Below, piece by piece: positions 58,693-64,000 of a stretch of 64,000 bases of DNA. How positions within the stretch are numbered: the first letter of the stretch is position 1; every line of letters begins with the position of its first letter. Source of the stretch: Rhodospirillales bacterium. GTDB taxonomy: Bacteria; Pseudomonadota; Alphaproteobacteria; Rhodospirillales; Shumkoniaceae. The notes below the pieces were generated by a model that did no database searches, had not been told where the DNA came from, and worked only from the letters and a program-made list of their open reading frames with translations. Both the position numbers and the translations under genes were made by a program. The stretch covers positions 98,081 through 162,080 of the forward strand of contig JADHSV010000001.1 in the NCBI GenBank assembly GCA_016776725.1. The letters are read 5' to 3'.

Positions 58693-59553
58693 CTAATCTT
58701 CCAACTCTTGCAAGAATTCATCCATCAGAGATTCTGCTGCCTGCTGACAAATATCTTTGTTCAACGGCAAATAATGATTCTCAGTAATTTGTATTAGGTC
58801 AGCGGCTTGAAGGCGTTGTGCGTTAATCTTAACGAGCTCCTCCCCATGCCCAAGTCCCGCAAGTTTTTCAAACACCTCAATCTTATTTGCTGGATCATAC
58901 CACCGGGAGTAGCCAAGCAAGCGGCGTCTCACTTCTCGGTCATCTTCGTCAAGATTGTCCAGTTCATCGTCCAGAGGAAGCCTGTTCAACTGATATTGAG
59001 GTTCGACACCAATTTCCGATTTGGCAGCTTTAGCTAAGTATTCCCATGTAGCCTTCGAGAACGATTGGCCCTTAACTTGGGTGGGAAATAAATTTCCAAG
59101 GTTGCTCGCGGATAATTCTAGAAGTTGTTGAACGAGATGTTCAGGGGTCCACGTCTCAAGTTTGATATTTGGGTTCTGTTTTTCTAAGTCCAAAATGAAC
59201 ATGCCCGCCTCAGCGGGGAGGCCACCTTTTTGATTGTGTACGAATACCCATTTTTGCATTTTCTCGCCGAACCAAATGCGTGCTCCATTAAAATTGTCAT
59301 TTATCTTGCCAACAAATTTCGACGCTTCATATTTTTCGGGCGCATAGGATTGAAAAACGGCTTTTTCCGAATTGCGGTATCCATCACATTTCATGTCTCC
59401 AACAATCGGTCCTTGTGGACGCCACGGAACAAAGTCGGCCCCCCACAACGTAATTGCAGCGCGGACAAAGAAGTCTTCAAATGCCTGCCCTTTTTTTTCG
59501 AGCAATGCGTTTTCGAGCATAAGGACAAATAAAACGTCGTCAGCTCCAGGCAT
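58693..59553 (-). CDS. PD-(D/E)xK/Mrr-like nuclease-type protein, candidate effector
   Basis: 286 residues. Residues 24-72 read AFEDFF, an aromatic-rich strand, then PQGPIVGDMKCDGYRNSE and FQSYAP. The order Glu26, Asp53, Lys55/Asp57, Gln68 resembles Mrr-type restriction nucleases (FE...GD...D...VQxK), though the last Lys position is Tyr70 and Lys55 may replace it. Residues about 128-160 (WTPEHLVQQLLELS) and a C-terminal winged-helix-like part (LQAADLIQITENHYLPL) follow. Similar N-termini occur in uncharacterised proteins linked to defence loci, in my recollection. AT-rich. First gene of the pair. The start could be the later in-frame ATG at 59520. Confidence 0.8.
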   Translation of the reverse strand: MPGADDVLFVLMLENALLEKKGQAFEDFFVRAAITLWGADFVPWRPQGPIVGDMKCDGYRNSEKAVFQSYAPEKYEASKFVGKINDNFNGARIWFGEKMQKWVFVHNQKGGLPAEAGMFILDLEKQNPNIKLETWTPEHLVQQLLELSASNLGNLFPTQVKGQSFSKATWEYLAKAAKSEIGVEPQYQLNRLPLDDELDNLDEDDREVRRRLLGYSRWYDPANKIEVFEKLAGLGHGEELVKINAQRLQAADLIQITENHYLPLNKDICQQAAESLMDEFLQELED

Positions 59554-59778
59554 TCAGACAATTGCCTCCAATTCTCGCCTCAACCATGCGCGGAAAAAAG
59601 ACTAAACGTCTTGAAGTAATTAGGGAAGCGATTGACGCGAGGTGTTCGAAATTTTCGCTTGGGATTCCGGTGGCGGATTTCGCCGGATTTCCGCGATAGT
59701 GCACCAATTAGGGATCGAAGGGCCTTGCCCTTTTCGGGTGCGGCCAAAGTCCGGTCTTGTTCATCTGCTTATTAAAAC
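59554..59778. other. leader region of the island, no gene
   Basis: About 225 bases upstream of the nuclease-like gene. It should contain the pair's promoter, but no strong -35/-10 pair is obvious. Confidence 0.4.
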
Positions 59779-59856
59779 CGCGTTCAAGCCCCACGCAGGC
59801 TGCGCGTCTCAACGACGCTAGTCGTCGCGCGGCCCGCGCTCCTCCGGGCTTGTTGT
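59779..59856 (+). repeat. structured intergenic repeat, copy A
   Basis: CGCGTTCAAGCCCCACGCAG, then hairpin GCGTC-TCAAC-GACGC (59804-59818), TAGTCGTCGCG and CTCCTCCGGGCTTGTTGT. The CAAGCCC at the start can pair with GGGCTTG at the end. Confidence 0.8.
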
Positions 59857-59889
59857 TGTGGGGCGGAGCGTGGGGTGATTTGTGTGTTT

Positions 59890-59968
59890 CGCGTTCAAGC
59901 GGCACGCAGCCTGCGCTCCCGCTTGGTCGCATAGTCGTCGCGCTGGCGCGCTCCTCCGGGCTTGTTGT
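59890..59968 (+). repeat. structured intergenic repeat, copy B
   Basis: 111 bases after copy A. CGCGTTCAAGCGGCACGCAG, GCTCCCGCTTGGTCGCATAG and CTCCTCCGGGCTTGTTGT. Near-identical to copy E. Confidence 0.8.
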
Positions 59969-60006
59969 CTGGCGGTCGGGCGTGGGGCTGCTTGGGTGTT
60001 GTGAAA

Positions 60007-60074
60007 CGCGTTCAGGCGTCACGCAGGCTGGGCGTCGTGGGCGACGCTCCCGCTGCGCCACGCAGGCTGCGGCC
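60007..60074 (+). repeat. structured intergenic repeat, copy C (truncated)
   Basis: 117 bases after copy B. CGCGTTCAGGCGTCACGCAG, then a different but well-paired hairpin GCGTCG-TGGG-CGACGC. Ends where the epimerase stop begins, so the GGGCTTG end is missing. Confidence 0.7.
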
Positions 60075-60935
60075 TCACCCCCGCGCCGCCTCAACCCCAT
60101 CCCGCATAAACTTAAAAGCATGCCCCGCCATGTCCTCGCTATCCGACCAGACCTCGCGCCAGATGGCGAGGCGGGCGGAGTGGGCGGGGTCTACGACGGC
60201 CGCCGAGAAGACTTCGAGGGCTATGGGACCGTCGTAGTTGATTTCGGCGAGGGCCTTGAATATGGCCGGGAAATCGATGGTGCCGGTTCCCAGGTAGCCG
60301 CGGAAATTTTCGGCCAGGTGGACGTATCCGAGGCGGTCTCCGCATTCCCTGAGGGCATTGGCCGGCGAGGCTTCCTCGATGTTCATGTGGAAGCTGTCCA
60401 GGTGGACGAACATGTTGTCGGAGCCGATTTCATCAATCATTTCCAGGGCCTGGCCGCCGGTGTTAATGAGGTTGCTCTCGTAGCGGTTCAGGGGTTCCAG
60501 GCACATGACGATGCCCATTTCGCGGGCTCGTTCCGCCACACGGCGCAAAACGTCGACAGCGTTTTGGCGGCCCGCCGGGGTGCGCGCGGTATCGTGTTTT
60601 TTCAAGGATGAATGAAAGCCGCCGACAAGGCGGGTCGAGCCCATATCGCGGGCTTTGGCCAGGGCCTCATACATGAGGGCCTCGCCCTTGGCCACGATAT
60701 CGGCGTCCTCGCTGGCGATGTCGGTGTCGGGCGTGTGAATGAACGATGTGGTGCAGAACATGCCGTTGGCTTCGAGAATTCTGGCGATGGCTTCGCCGTC
60801 CACCGTCTCGGGCGCGCGGACCGGCAATTCCAGGAAATCGTAGCCGATGGCGGCGGCTTTTTCCGCCGCCGGGCGGATTTCTTCGGGATCCCAACTACCT
60901 ACCCATACCTGAAAATGCGTGCCCAGCGGGTTCAT
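60075..60935 (-). CDS. sugar isomerase/epimerase, TIM-barrel (xylose-isomerase-like)
   Basis: 286 residues. Metal-site features of the D-tagatose 3-epimerase group: VMCLEPLNRYESNLINT (Glu), FVHLDSFHMNIEE (Asp, His), YVHLAENFRGYLGTG (His) and ALEVF (Glu). Interconverts ketohexoses or isomerises hydroxypyruvate-like or inositol compounds in other members. The ATG at 60935 follows AAAGGAAT; a TTG three bases earlier is ignored. The flanking MATE gene is on the same strand, 55 bases upstream. Confidence 0.9.
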   Translation of the reverse strand: MNPLGTHFQVWVGSWDPEEIRPAAEKAAAIGYDFLELPVRAPETVDGEAIARILEANGMFCTTSFIHTPDTDIASEDADIVAKGEALMYEALAKARDMGSTRLVGGFHSSLKKHDTARTPAGRQNAVDVLRRVAERAREMGIVMCLEPLNRYESNLINTGGQALEMIDEIGSDNMFVHLDSFHMNIEEASPANALRECGDRLGYVHLAENFRGYLGTGTIDFPAIFKALAEINYDGPIALEVFSAAVVDPAHSARLAIWREVWSDSEDMAGHAFKFMRDGVEAARG

Positions 60936-60990
60936 CAAGCTATTCCTTTGCGTTCATGTCGAATGAAAGAAGACAACTTACAATCTCAGG

Positions 60991-62409
60991 TTATTCCGGC
61001 GCAAGCTCGGGCAGGTATCCCTTGGCGACCAGATGGCGGAAACGGATGGCGTGGAAGACCGAGACGGTCATGAGGCCGACGGCCATGCCCATCCACACGC
61101 CGACGGCGCCAAGATCGGCCTTGAAACCCAGCAGGTAGCCCGCACTTAGTCCCAGCCCCCAAAACCCCACGGCGGCGTAGGTCAAGGGCAGCCGGGTATC
61201 GCTGAGGCCGCGCAGCACCCCGCTGCCGATGGTTTGCGCGCCGTCGCCGATCTGAAAAATCGCGGCCACAAGAATGAGCGAGACGGCCAGCGCCACCACC
61301 GAAGCATTGGCGGGATCGCCGGCATCCATGAAAATGGCGACCAGCATCTCGGGCCAGATCCACATGACAACACTGGCCACCGCCATAAAGGCGATGCCGA
61401 TGGCCATGGCGGTCCAGCCCGCGCGGGCCACGCCAGCCAAATCGCGGCGGCCTGCAGCGTGACCGACCCGCACCGTTGCCGCCTGCGCGATGCCCAACGG
61501 CACCTTGAAGGTGGTGGTGGCGATCATCAGGGCGACCTGATGGGCGGCAAGCGGGTTGGCGCCGATCCATCCGATCATGATGACCGAGCCCAGAAACATG
61601 CTGAATTCCAGCGCCAGAATGCCGGAAATGGGCAGTCCGACCTTGAAGATCTGGCCAAATATGATCCAGTCGGGCCGCCAGAAGCGGGCCAAAATTTGAT
61701 AACGGCTGAGCGGCCGCACCGCCAGCGAGATCCACAGCATGACGCCGAACATGAAGACATGCGCGATCAGACTGGCCAGCCCAGCCCCCGCGATTTCCAT
61801 GCGCGGCAGGCCGAAAGCGCCGAAAATCAGCCCGTAGTCGAGCAACGCGTTCAGGGGGATGGCGGCCAATACGACCCACAATCCCAGCTTCGGCCGGTTG
61901 AGCACGGTGGAGAAATTACGCAATACGATGAAGCAAACCGCGCCCGGCAACGACCACGCCAGATAGTTCAGATACCTTTGCGCTTCGCTGGACGCCTGGG
62001 CGGGCTGATCGAGAAGAAGCAGCACGGGTTCAGCGCTCATCAGGGCAAAGCTCGCCGGTAGGCTCAGCAAGATCCCGACCCACAGCCCCTGGCGGATGAC
62101 GCGGCGGACCTGACGCGGCTTTCGCGCCCCCATGGCTTGGGCTGCCAGCGGAGCGGTGGCCAGAACGACCCCCAGGATCAACAGCAGCATGCCGAAAAAC
62201 ACCGACGTTCCCAGCGCCGCCGCCGCCAACGAACCGGCGCCCAGGCGGCCGATGAAAATAACGTCGATAATGGCAATGCCCGTTTCACTGAGAAAGGCCA
62301 TCACCAGCGGCCACGCCAGGGCCGATGTCGCCCGCCCCTCGGCCCACCACAACTCGGCATGGTTCGGCGAAGGCAGGCCCATCGCGATTTTGGAAAATAG
62401 ACGTTTCAT
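60991..62409 (-). CDS. MATE-family multidrug exporter (NorM-like)
   Basis: 472 residues with 12 helices. N-terminal ALAWPLVMAFLSETGIAIIDVIF and second-half GLPISGILALEFSMFLGSVIM are the MATE hallmarks. Exports cationic drugs with a sodium or proton gradient in the family. The start at 62409 is used; the frame runs open to 63045 but that extension lies antisense to the quinone oxidoreductase and is not coding. Confidence 0.9.
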   Translation of the reverse strand: MKRLFSKIAMGLPSPNHAELWWAEGRATSALAWPLVMAFLSETGIAIIDVIFIGRLGAGSLAAAALGTSVFFGMLLLILGVVLATAPLAAQAMGARKPRQVRRVIRQGLWVGILLSLPASFALMSAEPVLLLLDQPAQASSEAQRYLNYLAWSLPGAVCFIVLRNFSTVLNRPKLGLWVVLAAIPLNALLDYGLIFGAFGLPRMEIAGAGLASLIAHVFMFGVMLWISLAVRPLSRYQILARFWRPDWIIFGQIFKVGLPISGILALEFSMFLGSVIMIGWIGANPLAAHQVALMIATTTFKVPLGIAQAATVRVGHAAGRRDLAGVARAGWTAMAIGIAFMAVASVVMWIWPEMLVAIFMDAGDPANASVVALAVSLILVAAIFQIGDGAQTIGSGVLRGLSDTRLPLTYAAVGFWGLGLSAGYLLGFKADLGAVGVWMGMAVGLMTVSVFHAIRFRHLVAKGYLPELAPE

Positions 62410-62508
62410 GGTGGCTGGGTTATACGGCCTATTGCCAATCACCGCACACAGGAAATAATGAATTGTTACGAAATCGGGTTGGCTTTTTGCGTTTGGGGAG
62501 AGAGTGAG

Positions 62509-63432
62509 ATGAAAGCGGCTTATTTTGAAGGGCACGGCGGACCGGAAGTGATGAAATTCGGCGAGGTGCCGGACCCGGTCGCCGCACCGGACGAGGTGCT
62601 GGTCGACATTCACGCCGCCAGCGTAAACGGCGCGGACTGGAAGGTCCGCACGGGCCGCAACAGCCAAATCACGGATTTCCCATATGTGTTGGGACGGGAC
62701 TTCTCCGGCATCGTCGGCGCGGTTGGTGGCGACGTCGATGATCTGAAGGTGGGCGATGCGGTGTTTGGGGTGTGCGACGTGGGGCAGGAAGGCGCCTATG
62801 CGGAAAAAATCGCTATTGCGGCGGCTATCGTGGCGAAGAAACCGGAAGGCATCACGCATGTCGACATGGCCTCGCTGGCCCTGATCGGGCTGACGGCGGT
62901 GATCTCGATTGAGGAAACTTTGGATCTGAAGTCGGGCGAGACAATCCTGATCCAGGGCGGCGCGGGCGGGGTGGCCGGTTTCGCCATCCAGCTTGCCAAA
63001 CACATTGGCGCCCATGTCATCACGACGACGAGTGCGGCGAACCACGATTATGTGAAGGGTTTGGGCGCGGACCGGATCATCGACTACAACGCCGAGGATT
63101 TTACGAAAATCGTGTCGGATTGCGATTGCGTGTTCGAAACGGTCGGCGGTGACGTCGCCCAGCGATCATTCGCCGTGCTCAAACCGGGCGGACGGGCCGC
63201 GTTTATCGCGTCGGGGGCCAAGGCGCCCGAGGCGCCACGCAATGATCTGCATTCGCTGAGGCCGCGGGTGGGGCGTGACCGCCCTCATCTTGAACGCATT
63301 GTCGAACTTGTCGAAGCCGGCGTCGTTCGCGTGCCGGAAATTACGCTGTTTCCCCTGGCCGAAGCGCTCGAAGCCCACAGGGTGAGTGAAGCGCGGCACC
63401 TGCGCGGCAAATTGGTTTTCAAGGTGCGCTAA
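62509..63432 (+). CDS. quinone oxidoreductase-type zinc-independent alcohol dehydrogenase (MDR)
   Basis: 307 residues. GroES-like N-terminal barrel (GGPEVMKFGEVPDPVAAPDEV), GRDFSGIV, and the cofactor loop ILIQGGAGGVAGFAIQLAKHIGA (GGAGGVG-like, NADPH). Lacks the catalytic-zinc Cys set, as in QorA/zeta-crystallin proteins. ATG after GGGGAGAGAGTGAG. Divergent from the MATE gene. Confidence 0.9.
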   Translation: MKAAYFEGHGGPEVMKFGEVPDPVAAPDEVLVDIHAASVNGADWKVRTGRNSQITDFPYVLGRDFSGIVGAVGGDVDDLKVGDAVFGVCDVGQEGAYAEKIAIAAAIVAKKPEGITHVDMASLALIGLTAVISIEETLDLKSGETILIQGGAGGVAGFAIQLAKHIGAHVITTTSAANHDYVKGLGADRIIDYNAEDFTKIVSDCDCVFETVGGDVAQRSFAVLKPGGRAAFIASGAKAPEAPRNDLHSLRPRVGRDRPHLERIVELVEAGVVRVPEITLFPLAEALEAHRVSEARHLRGKLVFKVR

Positions 63433-63435
63433 CGA

Positions 63436-63464
63436 AAAAAGGGCCGGACGCGAACGCCCGGCCC
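63436..63464 (-). terminator. Rho-independent terminator after the TRAP protein
   Basis: GGGCCGG (63441-63447) pairs with CCGGCCC (63458-63464) with a further inner CG pairing. On the minus strand it is followed by six T. It lies 26 bases past the stop of the TRAP gene. Confidence 0.85.
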
Positions 63465-63489
63465 CTTCTCGACTAACTAGCGATCAGGA

Positions 63490-64000
63490 TTACATGTTGT
63501 CCTTGATCGAGGCCAACATGGCATTGAGCATGTCGGTGCCTTCCTGGCCGAGTTTTTCTTCGATCAGCTTGCGAACGGCAGGCTGGGAAGCAGCGGCGAA
63601 TTTGGCAAGTTCGGCAGCGGAGACTGCGTTGACTTCCATCTTCTTGGCCAGACGCGGCAGGCCCTTGTCGGAAGCCTCGATGACGCGGGACATGGCGCGG
63701 CCGGCTTCGGTCGCAACGTCGGCAGCCCAGGTCACGAGAGCGCGATGTTCGGCGCTCAGGCCATCAAGGAATTCCTTGTTCATGAACCACACGTACGGGG
63801 TGATGACGTGGTTGGTCAGCGAAAGGTACTTCTGCACCTCGTCGAACTTGGCAAAGCCAATGATCGGAACGGGGTTCATCTGACCGTCGGCAACACCGGT
63901 CTGCAGCGCGGTGTACACTTCGGCCCACGGCAGCGGGGTCGGCGAACCGCCCAGCGACGAGATGATGGTTTCGTGGGTCGGCAGGGTCATGGTGCGGATA
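63490..64000 (-). CDS. TRAP transporter solute-binding protein DctP, C-terminal part
   Basis: The frame runs off the window end (open through 64000), so the N-terminal portion, including any signal peptide, is outside. The 166 residues to the stop from an internal Met, and the few before it, match DctP: IRTMTLPTHETI, then PLPWAEVYTALQTGVADGQMNPV and VITPYVWFMNKEFLDGLS. Binds C4-dicarboxylates or related acids for a TRAP importer. The membrane subunits would lie beyond the window if present. Confidence 0.92.
   Translation of the reverse strand, partial: IRTMTLPTHETIISSLGGSPTPLPWAEVYTALQTGVADGQMNPVPIIGFAKFDEVQKYLSLTNHVITPYVWFMNKEFLDGLSAEHRALVTWAADVATEAGRAMSRVIEASDKGLPRLAKKMEVNAVSAAELAKFAAASQPAVRKLIEEKLGQEGTDMLNAMLASIKDNM

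Noticed and set aside
59779..60074. CRISPR array
   Set aside because: Only three divergent units of about 78 bases with a regular but non-unique spacer, no cas gene; fits a REP-like family.
60991..63045. Long open frame extending the MATE gene by 212 codons
   Set aside because: The extra part is antisense to the quinone oxidoreductase, is Arg/His-rich and has no MATE similarity; the true start at 62409 gives a standard length.

Overview
The window looks like chromosomal DNA of a free-living, fairly GC-rich alphaproteobacterium, probably of the Rhodospirillales. The clues are the gene order and family forms: a short-form psd followed by pssA, an aapJQMP amino-acid transporter, guaB-rsmB and guaA close together, fabI-aroC-tlyA, and many ABC, TRAP and oxidoreductase genes for organic acids and sugars. 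This assignment is inference from content; there is no rRNA. The only RNA gene found is tRNA-Gln(CUG). No CRISPR array, integrase, transposase or prophage gene was found.

Layout. 1-4.8 kb: end of a LysM protein, phospholipid synthesis (psd, pssA), a small secreted FliL-like protein with a G10 tract at its ribosome binding site, and a MarR-type DNA-binding domain fused to two PAS domains. 4.8-9.7 kb: a PadR-controlled RND efflux operon. 9.9-11.7 kb: an AT-richer pair, a radical SAM enzyme and a six-helix membrane protein. 11.9-18.2 kb: Crp-family regulator, kduI, a DMT exporter, glnS, then an IclR regulator beside a DHDPS-family lyase with palindromic operators. 18.3-22 kb: a tungsten/pterin aldehyde ferredoxin oxidoreductase and an MFS exporter. 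22.2-34.2 kb: a sugar-uptake and oxidation cluster (ROK repressor, ROK kinase, cupin, ABC sugar importer, two GMC oxidoreductases, SDR, Gfo/Idh/MocA dehydrogenase). 34.4-38.5 kb: the general amino-acid ABC transporter. 38.5-49.5 kb: housekeeping genes (tRNA-Gln, ppx, rlmE, guaB, rsmB, guaA, ytoQ, ychJ-like, cspA). 49.6-60.1 kb: fabI, aroC, tlyA and an M20 amidohydrolase, interrupted by a family of structured intergenic repeats and by an AT-rich two-gene island. 60-64 kb: a TIM-barrel epimerase, a MATE exporter, a quinone oxidoreductase and the end of a TRAP solute-binding protein.

The best candidate for an undescribed system is the pair at 56222-59553: a 286-residue protein with an Mrr-like, GDxKxDGY-bearing nuclease-type N-terminus, and an 821-residue helical-repeat protein five bases downstream. 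The pair is AT-richer than its surroundings and is bracketed by copies of the repeat family, which fits a laterally acquired defence module. Other leads are a 47-bp element shared almost intact upstream of the aldehyde oxidoreductase and the amidohydrolase; a 26-bp operator shared by the ROK regulator and the cupin/sugar operon at the same distance from both starts; a repeat family with compensatory stem changes; two in-frame tandem duplications in ppx, one of them copying an active-site loop; and the radical SAM/membrane pair.
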